Positions 28,301 to 39,266 of a stretch of DNA of 64,000 nucleotides are shown here, piece by piece. The notes below the pieces were generated by a model. That model saw only the letters and a program-made list of their open reading frames with translations. It made no database searches and was not told where the DNA came from. Location: assembly GCA_001839685.1 (NCBI GenBank), contig MLAK01000543.1, positions 1-64,000 of the forward strand, read 5' to 3'. Numbering within the stretch: position 1 is the first letter of the stretch; the number at the start of each line of letters is the position of its first letter. The stretch is from Tritrichomonas foetus. Its lineage: Eukaryota; Parabasalia; Tritrichomonadida; Tritrichomonadidae. The translations under genes and the position numbers were made by a program.

Positions 28301-31300
28301 TTATTGCTGTTGCTGAATTCTTTTTTGGAAACGTGAAATGGAATATTTATTAAGCCAACCTTGAATTAATTGATCAGATTGTTGAACAGATCCACGAATT
28401 GTATTGATTAACAAAATTGAATTTGTTATTGTGTCAGCAGACAACTTCAATTTCGAAAATGCTTTATTCTTCAATGAGAGAAGTTGCGTTAAAATCCGTA
28501 AAACTTCTTGACCAAATTGTTCCATAAAGTTTGGAATTTGATTACAACACCAAATCAAAGACATTATTATATTATCAGATTCTGATTCACATAGCGATTT
28601 TGGTAATAAAGATAAGATTTTAGGCATTACTTGTGAAATATCAAAAGAAGTTGGTCCACCAATTCTTAATATCGATAAAAGCACAGAAATTGCATTTGCT
28701 ACTGTATTCCAATAATAAGTTTGTCCACTAAATTCGGTTACAAAGATGCTTGAAGTGATTCCAATAATTGCTTGAAGTTCGTCTGGTTTGATTTTGTTTG
28801 TTGTCTCAATGTAACATCGAACAGCAGATATTGGATGTGGTGGATATTCCATGGTACATGTTTTCAAAGTTTCAAAGAACCATTGTCTTAAAGTAATAGC
28901 GAATAACGATTGAATATTTGATGAAGCAACAGCATAATATTCAACAAGAACACCAATACATTCAATTAAAATAGCGATTTTATCTTCAATTTTATTTTGT
29001 TGCCATTGTTGAACTAATTTTTGTGTATAATTAAAGAAATGCTCAAATGGAAATGCTTCTGGTGCTACTTGAGCTAAAACTGCAAAGAAACCAAAAACTT
29101 CGTCACTTAATTCAATTGTAAGTGATTCGTCTTCTTGTTGACAATTCAAGTTCATCTTTAATGCATAAAAAGCGGTTTCAATCACACCTTTTAGCATATT
29201 TGGATCAATTTGAAGATGAAGATTAACAAGTTTAGCAAATCCATTGAATGAAATTGCTACTGCCTCTGAATGTCTTGATTCAAAATTTGTTTTCAGATGG
29301 AAAATTAATTTATTTATCAAAGCATTTAATACTTGGGGATTAGAATTTCCAATTGCTTGTGAAATTGCTAATGATGCCTTCAATGAAGCACTCTGAATTG
29401 ACATGTCATCAATTTCAAAATGATTCACAACAAAATGAACTAATCCACCAATGAATGGTGCAATAACATCAGGTTTATATTTCACGAGGGTTGAAATGAG
29501 AGCTAATGCAGTTTGTTTTGCTTCAATTATGGCCGAATATACAGCTGTTTCATTACCTAAAACATCAGGTTCAATTTGAAGAACTTTTATCATCGAATTG
29601 AACAAAAGTTCACCATTTATTATAAAAATCGGGGAAGTTGCAAGATGTTTTAATGAAATCATACATGAAGAAAAGAGTGAAGTATCTTCAAATTGAAGAC
29701 ATTGATGGATTCTTTCAAAAGTAAATTGATGAACTGGTGTTGTTTCATTTGGTGCATATTTAATTAAATATGACAGTGCTTCAACACCTGCTGCTGTAAC
29801 AAGTGGAAGTTCAGTTGGATTATGTGAAGCTGCTTGTTGTAAAATAGGAATTAAATCATTCACAAAGAAAGAAATGCTTTCATTCGATGATAAAATAATT
29901 GCAGCTAATCCATTTATCGCTAAATGTCTGTTTTGCACTGATAATTTTGGAACTAATGAAACAATTGCACCTAAAAGTGGTTCAAGGAATTGATCTTCAA
30001 TTTCCACTAAATATAAAAGTTCAACAACAAAAGTTAAAGCAGCACAAATTAAAGGTTCGTGATCGCATTGGAAAATTGGTAGAACAATAGACATTAGTCT
30101 TTCATATAAATCTGAAAGCATCGTATAGTGTCGTGAAACAAGTTGGTAAATGATAGAAAATCCGGCTTCTTTTACACAATGTTGAGGGTTACCAATACAT
30201 TCAATTGCGAATTCAAAAACATCAGAAAAATGAATAGATATAATTTCTGGAATATTTTCAATATATGATGATACAGCAGTTGCAGCTGCAGTTACTTTTT
30301 CAGGTGTATCTATTGCCACATTATCCCAGAAATTCAAGAAGAAATCTGTCGGGTTAGTAACTCTTGATAATGTTTCGATTGGACGCACAGAAAACATTAC
30401 ATCATGTTGTTCTTCAAAACAACCATCAATAACAACACTTGATGCAAGTTGAAGTGATAAGCTAATTATTTGTGAAGATGCTGGTTCAAAATCAAAACGA
30501 TATTGTTCAATTAATACGCATAATAAATCAGTAACAATACATCTATTTTCACATGGAATTGAATTATCCGCACAAATGGTGAAAATCTGAGGAAGTAAAG
30601 ATGTTGGATCGTCACAAAACTTATCTGTCTTTCGAATGATTTCACAAGCATCACTTAACACTTCACCGGCAATTGGTGATTGATTTTGTAATAAAATATA
30701 AAACGCGTTTAACATGTCCATGAATAAAGCCAAAATGATTTCTTGTTCAGTTGAAATTAATGTGAGCATAACTGTGAGCAAGTGAGAGCCTGCTAAAATC
30801 ACTGGCATTGATTGGGATGCAATAGCAAGTCGAGATTTTCCACAAAGGCTCTCAAAAAGTGAGCCAACTGTGTTGATTGGAAGATAACTAATAATTGATG
30901 TAAATACCGATAGAAAAAGTTCAACACTTGGCTCATCTGATGCATTCGATAATGCTTCAACAAATTGAATAAGCTGTGGCCAATTATCGCATTCCGTTCG
31001 AAACATTTGTGACATTGCATCAAGAATTAAATGACGTAATTGAAAATCTTGTTCGGTAGATAAAATTTTTAACATATTTTCTTTCAATCCTTCAAGATGG
31101 TCACTTTGGCGAATGACCTCCCAGCAGTTAATGAGAGTGAACTTGATGCCGATTGATGCTGCACGCCTCATTCCAATTTCTTCAGTCGGATTTAGTAAAG
31201 ATATTAATGGGAAAATCGATTCTGGATTTTGATAAAGTTCGACGAGTTGTTTCGTGGATTCTTGAACAATTTGGTCATTTGGGACCAATGAATGGCGAAA

Positions 31301-31324
31301 TAATTCACGGAAGTGCTCAACCAT
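28301..31324 (-). CDS. Importin-4/5-like karyopherin beta
   Basis: A 1007-residue, all-helical HEAT-repeat protein. The start (FRELFRHSLVPNDQIVQESTKQL...) matches the importin-beta N-terminal helices, and the early repeat EIGMRRAASIGIKFTLINCW corresponds to the VRQLAAVLLRRRI-type helix of importin-4, importin-5 and yeast Kap123. Length also fits that group (about 1050-1110) better than importin beta-1. Such receptors import ribosomal proteins and histones. It ends in a short glutamine run (QQQQ). No membrane segment is seen. Confidence 0.82.
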   Translation of the reverse strand: MVEHFRELFRHSLVPNDQIVQESTKQLVELYQNPESIFPLISLLNPTEEIGMRRAASIGIKFTLINCWEVIRQSDHLEGLKENMLKILSTEQDFQLRHLILDAMSQMFRTECDNWPQLIQFVEALSNASDEPSVELFLSVFTSIISYLPINTVGSLFESLCGKSRLAIASQSMPVILAGSHLLTVMLTLISTEQEIILALFMDMLNAFYILLQNQSPIAGEVLSDACEIIRKTDKFCDDPTSLLPQIFTICADNSIPCENRCIVTDLLCVLIEQYRFDFEPASSQIISLSLQLASSVVIDGCFEEQHDVMFSVRPIETLSRVTNPTDFFLNFWDNVAIDTPEKVTAAATAVSSYIENIPEIISIHFSDVFEFAIECIGNPQHCVKEAGFSIIYQLVSRHYTMLSDLYERLMSIVLPIFQCDHEPLICAALTFVVELLYLVEIEDQFLEPLLGAIVSLVPKLSVQNRHLAINGLAAIILSSNESISFFVNDLIPILQQAASHNPTELPLVTAAGVEALSYLIKYAPNETTPVHQFTFERIHQCLQFEDTSLFSSCMISLKHLATSPIFIINGELLFNSMIKVLQIEPDVLGNETAVYSAIIEAKQTALALISTLVKYKPDVIAPFIGGLVHFVVNHFEIDDMSIQSASLKASLAISQAIGNSNPQVLNALINKLIFHLKTNFESRHSEAVAISFNGFAKLVNLHLQIDPNMLKGVIETAFYALKMNLNCQQEDESLTIELSDEVFGFFAVLAQVAPEAFPFEHFFNYTQKLVQQWQQNKIEDKIAILIECIGVLVEYYAVASSNIQSLFAITLRQWFFETLKTCTMEYPPHPISAVRCYIETTNKIKPDELQAIIGITSSIFVTEFSGQTYYWNTVANAISVLLSILRIGGPTSFDISQVMPKILSLLPKSLCESESDNIIMSLIWCCNQIPNFMEQFGQEVLRILTQLLSLKNKAFSKLKLSADTITNSILLINTIRGSVQQSDQLIQGWLNKYSISRFQKRIQQQQ

Positions 31325-31935
31325 TTGGAGAAAAATCTTGTTGATGGTCGATCCTCTGAATTTAAAATCTTGGAAATTGACCTTATGTTATGTGATATGA
31401 AATTTTAAAATGACATGTTATATGGAAAAGTGTTTGGAAACGCCACTTTTTTGTTAATCACATTGAAACATATGAGGCAAGTTATGAAATAACCACTTTT
31501 CCCCAGATCATTTCTAAAATGTATATATCTGCACTCCGACCAAAATTCAGCCTGAAATTCACATTCGCCTTTAGAATTGACCAAACTTGGGAGTAATCTT
31601 TTTCATGTTTGGTCTTAAGATAGAGGTATACTTTTCCACTTAATGGTCCAATGATGTGACATGTAAAGAAGTTAAACTTACAAAAATATATATTCCTCGG
31701 CTTGTGTGCAATCATAATAGCAACAAAAAGTGATGGAAATTGAAGAAAATGATAATGATAATTAATCTATTGCTTGATCGATTTTTTCATTTGAAGAAAG
31801 CTCAAATCAAATGTCTTCAAACGATTAATGGAAAAACAATGCCAAAATAATTAATATTTGATGAAAACAATACAAATTCAAACATTAAAAAACATTATCA
31901 TATTTTATATAAAGAAAAATTGTATCCTAATATAT
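31325..31935. other. Intergenic region between importin and LRR genes
   Basis: Holds GACCAAAC-type motifs: GACCAAACTTGG at 31579-31590 and the inverted ATGTTTGGTC at 31605-31614. A 77-codon minus-strand ORF (31482-31715) overlaps them; I do not support it as a gene. Confidence 0.45.
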
Positions 31936-34485
31936 TTAGACTGGTGCTAAAGGTGGAGGTTCATCTATATCAAATGATGTTGGAGGAGGAATATTTAAAT
32001 AATGATCATAACTTGCTGAAGTTTTGAGACCAGAATTTTTTCGAGATCTCCTCCTTTTACCATTAGTGTTTATAACTGATCCAGAGTTGGTTAAACCATG
32101 ACTGTCCATTTGTGTTGGTGATAGTGAACTATCATTTTCATCATCCATATCATTATCGTCATCATCGAATGTAAATGAAGACTGTTTTATATCATTGAAA
32201 TAGTCATCAGCACCAGGAATTTGTCTGTCATTTGGTCGCTTTATAATCAGTGAATTGTATTGGAGCGTATTCAGAGCAGCCATTGAATCAACATTTTCGA
32301 CGATTTCTGTTGTTAGTGAAGATCCTCCTTCTCTAATTTCACCACCATCTTCGAATTTTTCGTCATGGTTTTGATAAGGTAATGGTAAATCTAATATTTT
32401 TGTAATACCTGAATGAACATGTGGTTTTGCTTTTGCGAGATTTGATTGTAGTTCAGTTCCCAAAGTCAAGATAAGACTATCCAACTCAGGAATCCTCTTC
32501 AAATTTAATTTTGAGTTAAATCCAAAAGAAACCAAGTTTCTTTGAACTTTAATTTGAGCTGCTATTTGTTTATCAACCAAATGACTTAATGCGATGTTTT
32601 TGTCTTTCTTGCCCATTTGATCTAATATTCCAGAAGTATCATATACTGGAAATTGCATATCGATAATATTTTCACTTTCTGAAACTGCATCTAGAAAAGA
32701 AAATATTGATTCAATATCAGATGGTTCTGCATAATCAGCTTTTATTTCTTGAATTCCAATATTGTGCTTTAATAATTTAGCAAGACTTTTATATCCCTTA
32801 TCACCAAATTTGTTATGCTTTATATTGAGTTGCTTAAGAGTCATGTTGGATCTTAATGCACCTAATAATGGTGATATATCAGGGCATCCTCGAATTCTGA
32901 GCTTTTGAAGTGATCGTATTTGCATTAAAACTTCTATTGCTTCATCACCAATCTCTCCTTCTAATGATAAATAGGTAATATTTAGCATATTATTTGCAAG
33001 CAAACAGACTTGGTAAACATCATATCTCCTCATTTGATTTTTAGCAAGCTCCAAGCATTGCCATTTTGATAAGTTTGTCGTGTTGAATGCATCTATTACT
33101 TCCTTGAGATCTTTACCACTTAATTCATTATCATTCAGTATTAAGGAGATATTTCTTAATCGAGTATTTTTACCCAATTCGGTGACAATGCTAATAATTT
33201 GAGAAAGTGTAATTCTTGTTCCAGATATATCAAGAGTTTGGAGATTTTTTGCATTTTGAATATAACGAAGAAGAGATGAAACACCTTTATCATTTAATTT
33301 GCTGTTTTTCACATTTAATGATTCAAATTGATAATTTGTTTGTGTTAAACTAATGAGAAGGGAATTAACACCATCACCTGTAACTGCTAATGATCGCAGA
33401 TGACATTTTGGATTGCTTATGTAATTAATTAATAGATCCGCACTATCATAAGTTAAAGGACAGTTTGTAAGATGTAAATATTTAATTTCAGCCAAATTTG
33501 GATTTGAATTAAAATTTTGTAACAAACTTTTCACATCAGATGCTTTCATATTGGTATTATTTAATCCAAGATAAAATATTTTACTTGGATAATTCTGAAA
33601 GGCTGGAATAAGATCATTCATGTCATTAAATGAATTATTGGAAATATCGAAATAATTAACATTAGTTTTTTTGTTCCTGGTTAGAAAGTCAGCCATTTCG
33701 CCAAGACCAGATGTTGCATAGCATCTAGTTATTGAAAATATTCTTAAACTAGAATTTGCAGAAAGTAGTGGTGCAATAGAAGCATAAATATCTGGTCTTG
33801 TAATATTATTAACATGAATTCCATAGATGAATGGATCGAATTCCAAAGAAGACACAATGGTTCTGATATCAACTGATTGATTGTATAAGTCTTCAACAGC
33901 AGTAAGTGGAATTTGGTTAATATCAAATACTCCTATTTCATTAATTAATAATGAATGGTAATATTGAACAATTTCATGAATATAAGGTTGCTTTTTATGA
34001 GAACAGTGTGCATTATATGCAAACTGAAAAGCTTGTGATGGTGACATCTTTGGATCGAATGGTGGAATTTGCGAAAAGTCATGGCATTTGAATGAAAACC
34101 TAAATGGTGGTGGAATGTTATGCAAGGAAATCAAGTAGTTTCTCATGAAGTTTCGTGCAAGACGAATAGCAACTTGTGTAACAATATTGATATTATACTT
34201 TATTGTTTCGACATAAAATGTAATATCATTTCGTGTTGCAGCAATTATAACGTCAAGCAAATGAATGTATTTAATTGGACGAAATCCTTTCCCAAACATT
34301 CTCCTCTTAAGTAAAACCAAGTAATGCTCAGAAAGTACAACAGCGCCAGAATGGAAAACATGTTTGTTGATTTCCAGGTTCGCACGCAAAGCCATATGAA
34401 TTTTGGCTTGTGACATAGGAACTGCTTTTTCTACACTCTTCTGTTCTTTATCTTTTAAGTGGTAATCAAACTTCAGTGAATCCAT
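31936..34485 (-). CDS. CARMIL-like leucine-rich repeat protein (1)
   Basis: An 849-residue protein with the CARMIL layout: a PH-like N-terminal region (about 30-140, HVFHSGAVVLSEHYLVLLKRR...), then ribonuclease-inhibitor-type leucine-rich repeats (about 190-620, for example LRIFSITRCYATSGLGEMADFL and LKQLNIKHNKFGDKGYKSLAKLL). An acidic, serine-rich disordered tail follows (about 700 onward), ending in a proline-rich segment (PPPTSFDIDEPPPLAPV). CARMIL proteins regulate actin capping protein at membranes. I cannot see a clear capping-protein-interaction motif, so the regulatory activity is inference. A second relative lies at 46800. Confidence 0.72.
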   Translation of the reverse strand: MDSLKFDYHLKDKEQKSVEKAVPMSQAKIHMALRANLEINKHVFHSGAVVLSEHYLVLLKRRMFGKGFRPIKYIHLLDVIIAATRNDITFYVETIKYNINIVTQVAIRLARNFMRNYLISLHNIPPPFRFSFKCHDFSQIPPFDPKMSPSQAFQFAYNAHCSHKKQPYIHEIVQYYHSLLINEIGVFDINQIPLTAVEDLYNQSVDIRTIVSSLEFDPFIYGIHVNNITRPDIYASIAPLLSANSSLRIFSITRCYATSGLGEMADFLTRNKKTNVNYFDISNNSFNDMNDLIPAFQNYPSKIFYLGLNNTNMKASDVKSLLQNFNSNPNLAEIKYLHLTNCPLTYDSADLLINYISNPKCHLRSLAVTGDGVNSLLISLTQTNYQFESLNVKNSKLNDKGVSSLLRYIQNAKNLQTLDISGTRITLSQIISIVTELGKNTRLRNISLILNDNELSGKDLKEVIDAFNTTNLSKWQCLELAKNQMRRYDVYQVCLLANNMLNITYLSLEGEIGDEAIEVLMQIRSLQKLRIRGCPDISPLLGALRSNMTLKQLNIKHNKFGDKGYKSLAKLLKHNIGIQEIKADYAEPSDIESIFSFLDAVSESENIIDMQFPVYDTSGILDQMGKKDKNIALSHLVDKQIAAQIKVQRNLVSFGFNSKLNLKRIPELDSLILTLGTELQSNLAKAKPHVHSGITKILDLPLPYQNHDEKFEDGGEIREGGSSLTTEIVENVDSMAALNTLQYNSLIIKRPNDRQIPGADDYFNDIKQSSFTFDDDDNDMDDENDSSLSPTQMDSHGLTNSGSVINTNGKRRRSRKNSGLKTSASYDHYLNIPPPTSFDIDEPPPLAPV

Positions 34486-35203
34486 TATTTTTTATTTATT
34501 TTGGGTACATCATTTTCAATAGCTTTCAAAATGACTTTGTTATAAAATTGAATTCATTTGAATATCAAACGATATAAAACATTAGTTTCTTATTCTTTGT
34601 TTATATTTTCTATTTTTGGACAGGATTTAGCTCATATTTTCTTTCACAGTATTGAGAATATTCAATTGGTTTGATTTATACCTGAATGTGAAATGAATGT
34701 TTGAATACATTTTTATATTTCACAAATTTCCCGAAATTAAAGAAAAAGCAATTTGACCAAATATGATCTTAAATTATGATGTATTGATTTTATGAAATCT
34801 GATGTATACTAGTATATTATGTCGTTTTCGAAATTATTAACTGTATTCTTCATGGCTATTTTAAATAAATAGACTCTTTAAATAAAAGACACAAAGATAT
34901 TATTCTGGAAGATTTTACATCATAATGAAATAAGTTCAACTGAATGGAATTGAACAAAGCTTCACGTTTATTTCCTATGAAATTGTCAGACAGATGTAAA
35001 GCAATACAAATCACGGCAAATAAATCTGAGAAATGATCTTTACGTAAATATCCATTTTCTTGATTGAAAATCAATGAATATCAAAAATAAGTCTGCTTAA
35101 AGAAAACTATAATATAAAAGGATTATCATAAAAGAAAAATGGATATCCAAAAAGTTATTTTTATTAAAAAACTGGGGAAACTGGATAGACTGCATTGAAC
35201 AAC
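34486..35203. other. Intergenic region
   Basis: AT-rich. GACCAAATATGATC at 34755-34768 resembles the motif seen upstream of other genes here. No gene is supported. Confidence 0.45.
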
Positions 35204-36886
35204 TTACTTATGGCCAGAAGATACAGAATTAAGACAACTATATGCTTCTTCTTCCTCTTCTTCTTCATCTTCCTCTTCAAGTTGGAAACGATCAGTTTGG
35301 CTTTGTTCACTATCAAGATTTTTCTTTGGAGACGGCTTTGGTGAAGCCTTTGGTGATTGCGGTGGACTGTATTGGGCATTTCCACGAATTGGACATAAAG
35401 TATTCAGTCCTCTTTCGAAATCTTCTATCATTTCTTCAGCTTCCTTCAACTGATCAACTGTAACATCCCATTTATGTGAAGATTCAGCGAAAATTTCGAA
35501 TCTATTATCATTATCACGAATAAATTCATCACAACGTAATTTATCACGAACAATTTTCGCTGTTAATGTTGTTCTGTTGCTAGCTACGATTTCACTCATC
35601 TTCTGTACTTTCTCTTTATAATCATCGAATTTAGCAACAATCTCATCAATCGCTAAAGTTGGATCTTGAAGCAATTGGTCTGTTGCTTCTTGGATTTTGT
35701 CACATTCGATGTTATGAATAACAGGAATTTCTTCGATTTTAACAACCAAATCATCTCTTAATTGATTAATATTTTCTTCAATCAACATCTGTGTCTGCTC
35801 GTTTGCGCTTTTTTCAAGGAGCATTGACTCTTCACCTATTTTCTTCACTTCATCAACACCTTCATGAAGTGGGCCGAATTCTTCTTGTCTTTGTGCTTCA
35901 GCATCTTCGAATGCATCACTTTGGTTACGAAGGATTTCATATAATTCGTTCAGTTCTGCATCTTGATCTTCAATTTGCTTCTTTAGATCTTCAATATCTT
36001 GTTTATGTAAGTTTGAATATGTTTCTTTGGTCACTTTTCTAGCTCTGTCAACTTGAATTGCTAATTCTGCAATTTTTATATGTTGTCTAACAAGTAATTC
36101 TTTTGTACCATCTGCAGAAGAATTCTTCGCGTGGGAAAGCGCCCAAGCGACATTATAGTTGAAATTTAAATCAACCATTTTTTCAGACGTCAAAATTTTG
36201 CGACGCTGTTCAGGAGTATACTTTTCAAAGTTTGTAAGAAGTGTAACAGGAGCAGCTGATGATGGCTTTGAGTCAAAAAGTTTCATAGTAAGGTTCAATA
36301 ATAAATCTGGATCAATATCATGCGAATCTGATGCCAGAAGCGTTTGGAAAATAACTTCGGGTGGGAAATGCAAGAAACGTTCGTCTGCCAGAACCTCGTT
36401 AATGTCGGCTGCAACATTATTGATATCGTCCATCGTATATGAATTTGAAGGAATTTTGCTGGCTAAAATCTGAATACAATCGATTGGCTCTGGCGGGCTG
36501 ATATTCTTTGATTGAATGTAATCGCTTGCAAATTTTTCGAGTGATGGAATTCCCCATTCTTGGGCGAGATTCAACAACGGGTAGGCATTTTTTGGCGTAA
36601 CTTTGAATGGCTGAAGCTGGCAGGCCAAAACAAAGGCATTGAATGTTTCTGGGTCGATCTGTCTTCGAATGACGCTCTTTGTAATTCCTTGTCTTAATAA
36701 AGTTGCGCATTTTTTCGACATTTTCACAAAAATTTCGCCCTTGAATTCATGACTGAGTTCGCCCATCGAAAGGGTGAATGTTAAATTTGCGAAGGAAGCG
36801 CTACTTGGTTTGTTTTCCTCATTCATTAAGTTACGTTTGTTTTTTTCAATGAGAGCGAGTACTTTTTTCTCACTTTTTGTGAACAT
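35204..36886 (-). CDS. BTB-like domain and coiled-coil protein
   Basis: A 560-residue protein. Residues about 30-140 resemble a BTB/POZ fold (LTFTLSMGELSHEFKGEIFVKMSKKCATLL, then ETFNAFVLACQ...YPLLNLAQEWGIPSLEKFASDYI), followed by BACK-like helices to about 260. Residues about 270-480 form a long coiled coil. The tail is Pro/Ser/Lys-rich with a run of glutamates (about 535-550). This architecture is one I associate with large trichomonad gene families. The function is unknown; BTB domains usually dimerise or link substrates to cullin ligases. Confidence 0.7.
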   Translation of the reverse strand: MFTKSEKKVLALIEKNKRNLMNEENKPSSASFANLTFTLSMGELSHEFKGEIFVKMSKKCATLLRQGITKSVIRRQIDPETFNAFVLACQLQPFKVTPKNAYPLLNLAQEWGIPSLEKFASDYIQSKNISPPEPIDCIQILASKIPSNSYTMDDINNVAADINEVLADERFLHFPPEVIFQTLLASDSHDIDPDLLLNLTMKLFDSKPSSAAPVTLLTNFEKYTPEQRRKILTSEKMVDLNFNYNVAWALSHAKNSSADGTKELLVRQHIKIAELAIQVDRARKVTKETYSNLHKQDIEDLKKQIEDQDAELNELYEILRNQSDAFEDAEAQRQEEFGPLHEGVDEVKKIGEESMLLEKSANEQTQMLIEENINQLRDDLVVKIEEIPVIHNIECDKIQEATDQLLQDPTLAIDEIVAKFDDYKEKVQKMSEIVASNRTTLTAKIVRDKLRCDEFIRDNDNRFEIFAESSHKWDVTVDQLKEAEEMIEDFERGLNTLCPIRGNAQYSPPQSPKASPKPSPKKNLDSEQSQTDRFQLEEEDEEEEEEEAYSCLNSVSSGHK

Positions 36887-37524
36887 ATTTGAAACTTTTT
36901 TATTCGTTGAAATTTGGAAAAAAAGCGTTTACTTCACAATATTTACACTCATGAATCTTTCTTGAAAGAATCTTGTAAATAAAAGAGATATGTTTTTTCT
37001 TTCTTTCTTTTTTCTGAGATAAAAGTACTTTTGATATTTCACACATGTATTCATTGTAATGGCCTGATTAACTTCATTAAATGTTGCTCGAATAATATTC
37101 AATTGATGATTTAATTTGCTTGCGACAACTATATATTACCAAAATTTATTAGTCGCTATATTATGCCTCTTCCGTATAATATTGTGACCAACAGTTAAGC
37201 CAGAAATTCGATTTTAAATAATAATTGACCAAAGTTGGTTAAAATAATTTGCAAGTATGGTCAAAATGCATATGTTTACACTCTATATAAGTTATTGACA
37301 TAATTTTGGAGAATTAATTCGATTTCAAGTTTTTTCATATGATATTTTCTTATTATTAATTAGAAAATCAGCAAGCTAATGCCAGTGGGGTTTCCCTGCA
37401 TGTAGAGTTCGAATAACGCTAAAGAAAAAATGATTCAGAAAAACATGAAAAATGGCAAAAATTATGTAATATACAATTTTTAATTATGATTATTCAAATA
37501 AAGAAAAATATAATTTTTTACAGT
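36887..37524. other. Intergenic region
   Basis: AT-rich. GACCAAAGTTGGT at 37228-37240 and TATGGTCAAAA near 37256 repeat the GACCAAAC theme. A GC-richer patch at 37380-37415 was checked for a tRNA and rejected. Confidence 0.45.
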
Positions 37525-37935
37525 CTAATCAGAAGAAATTGACAGGAGCTCTTCCATCTGCTTAATTTTTTCCAATTGACCATCCAATTTGGCCTGGAGG
37601 GAGGTGCTTTTGGTGATTTTGTCTAGCTTCTGGTCGAGTAGCTGCAACTGTCTGAGTATTTCTGCTTGGTTGACGTTGGAATTTTCATTTTTGGATGAAG
37701 ATTTTTCAAGCTCGATGATTTGTTTTTCAAGTGTTGCGTAAGTTGAATTCAGGTCGTCCACCACTTCAGAAACTGAACTTTTTCCTGGAAAATTCTCGAG
37801 AATTTTTTGCTGACTTAATATCAGCTCGGCCTCTGTTAAGCGTAAATCGTACTCCATTTGATTGTATGTTTTTTCGATAGTTTCGAGTAATTGGTTTTGT
37901 TCTCTGATGCTCTTTTTTATTGATTCAACATCCAT
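37525..37935 (-). CDS. Short coiled-coil protein
   Basis: A 136-residue protein that is almost wholly coiled coil (LETIEKTYNQMEYDLRL..., STYATLEKQIIELEKSS, LLDQKLDKITKS...). The size and heptads would fit a small structural subunit (for example a nucleoporin, kinetochore or BLOC-type partner), but no family signature is visible. It shares a 224-bp divergent promoter region with the next gene; GACCAAACATGGTC lies in it. Confidence 0.65.
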   Translation of the reverse strand: MDVESIKKSIREQNQLLETIEKTYNQMEYDLRLTEAELILSQQKILENFPGKSSVSEVVDDLNSTYATLEKQIIELEKSSSKNENSNVNQAEILRQLQLLDQKLDKITKSTSLQAKLDGQLEKIKQMEELLSISSD

Positions 37936-37965
37936 GATTTTATTTGACCTTATTTCGTGAAATTA

Positions 37966-37979
37966 GACCAAACATGGTC
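37966..37979. promoter_or_regulatory. Near-palindromic GACCAAACATGGTC motif
   Basis: Lies in the short region between two divergent coiled-coil genes (starts at 37935 minus and 38160 plus). The outer GACC/GGTC bases form a dyad. Related sequences occur at 31579, 34755 and 37228. A transcription-factor site is a guess. Confidence 0.35.
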
Positions 37980-38159
37980 ATTTTTTTTCTCTAATTAATT
38001 GGTCATAGAAATTGAAAAAATTCAAAACTTCTATTAATCGTTTCAATGTGTCAACCAAACATATTCAGAAAATAAATTGTAGACAACTATTCAATGTTTT
38101 CAATACTTTCCCGCCATCTACCAAAAATTGATAACAATATCAACACTGAGTGAGGAAGA

Positions 38160-39266
38160 ATGAATACAAGCCTCCACTTATCAATGCTTTCTGCCGAGGA
38201 AGAACTTGAGAATGCAGATGAAGAGAAAGAAATTGAAGTGATTCAAAACCGAATTACATCAGTCCGCACTTTATTGGAAAGACTAAATGAAGACGAACAG
38301 GAACGACATCATCGATATGATTCGCAACTTAACGAATTAGCAATGGAAATTCAACAGGCCAAGCATATCAGGGACATTGAGCTCGAAAAGCAGAAAATGA
38401 AATATCAAGAAAAGAAACTCGAGTTATTGAACCAACTTGATGAAGAAAAACTGCAATTTGAAAGTCATTTTCGACAACTATTGAAACAAAGCCAGCAATA
38501 CGAGCAAAACTTTGGTGAAATTATGAATCTGAAAGATCAATATTTCAACATCAGCCAACAAAGAAAATCAATTGTCGAAGATGCAAAGCAATTGGAAGAA
38601 GAAAAGAAAATTGAACAGCTCAGTTTACAAAAAACACTGGCAAGGAAAATGCAAAAGTTCCAGTTGAATCAACAAATGAATCGTCTTGAACATGACGTTT
38701 CAGAATTGCTATCACAAAGGAGAGATATTGAAAAGACTTTTAAACTCAAACGTGCAGAATTAGTGAATAAATATGAAGTATCTATCAAAGATCACAATAT
38801 TCTTGCACAAAGACTCCAAAAAGATATAAATGATCGTGATAATCAATACAAGCTTCATTTAGACATAGTCAAGCATCAAATAGAAAAAGAAAATCAACGA
38901 AATGACATTGAAAGGCAAGCAGCTGAAGTTCAATGCGTTCGTTTACAAGAATTGAATCTTTCCATTCAAAGAAATTGTACACAACAAATATCGAAACTAA
39001 ATCGAGATATTGAACAAATGAAGAAACTGCTCGAAGAAGCTGAACAAGATGATGAGAAAACACAAGAAGAAAATTTAATAAATACTAAAAAATTATTTGA
39101 TCAAGAAAAAAGCACAAATTCTATTCGTCAAAATGCAATGAAAATTGAAAATGAATTAACACAAACTATTGCATTTAACATTGCTGCTTCGAATTCAACA
39201 ATATCAGATCATTCATCACCAACACCAAAACGAACAAGGGTAAAGAAACAAGCCATATTCACATGA
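38160..39266 (+). CDS. Coiled-coil protein
   Basis: A 368-residue protein; residues about 10-340 are charged heptads (E/K/Q-rich) with no globular domain. The C-terminal 30 residues are Ser/Thr/Pro-rich then basic (SSPTPKRTRVKKQ), which could be a nuclear-localisation or microtubule-binding tail. I recognise no specific family. It is divergent from the small coiled-coil gene at 37525. Confidence 0.75.
   Translation: MNTSLHLSMLSAEEELENADEEKEIEVIQNRITSVRTLLERLNEDEQERHHRYDSQLNELAMEIQQAKHIRDIELEKQKMKYQEKKLELLNQLDEEKLQFESHFRQLLKQSQQYEQNFGEIMNLKDQYFNISQQRKSIVEDAKQLEEEKKIEQLSLQKTLARKMQKFQLNQQMNRLEHDVSELLSQRRDIEKTFKLKRAELVNKYEVSIKDHNILAQRLQKDINDRDNQYKLHLDIVKHQIEKENQRNDIERQAAEVQCVRLQELNLSIQRNCTQQISKLNRDIEQMKKLLEEAEQDDEKTQEENLINTKKLFDQEKSTNSIRQNAMKIENELTQTIAFNIAASNSTISDHSSPTPKRTRVKKQAIFT

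Noticed and set aside
31482..31715. 77-codon minus-strand ORF
   Set aside because: No family resemblance or initiator motif; it overlaps GACCAAAC motifs in what looks like an upstream region.
37371..37425. Possible tRNA: GC-richer patch with a GTTCGAAT-like T-loop
   Set aside because: No acceptor stem, D-arm or anticodon arm can be paired around it, and the presumed T-stem does not pair.
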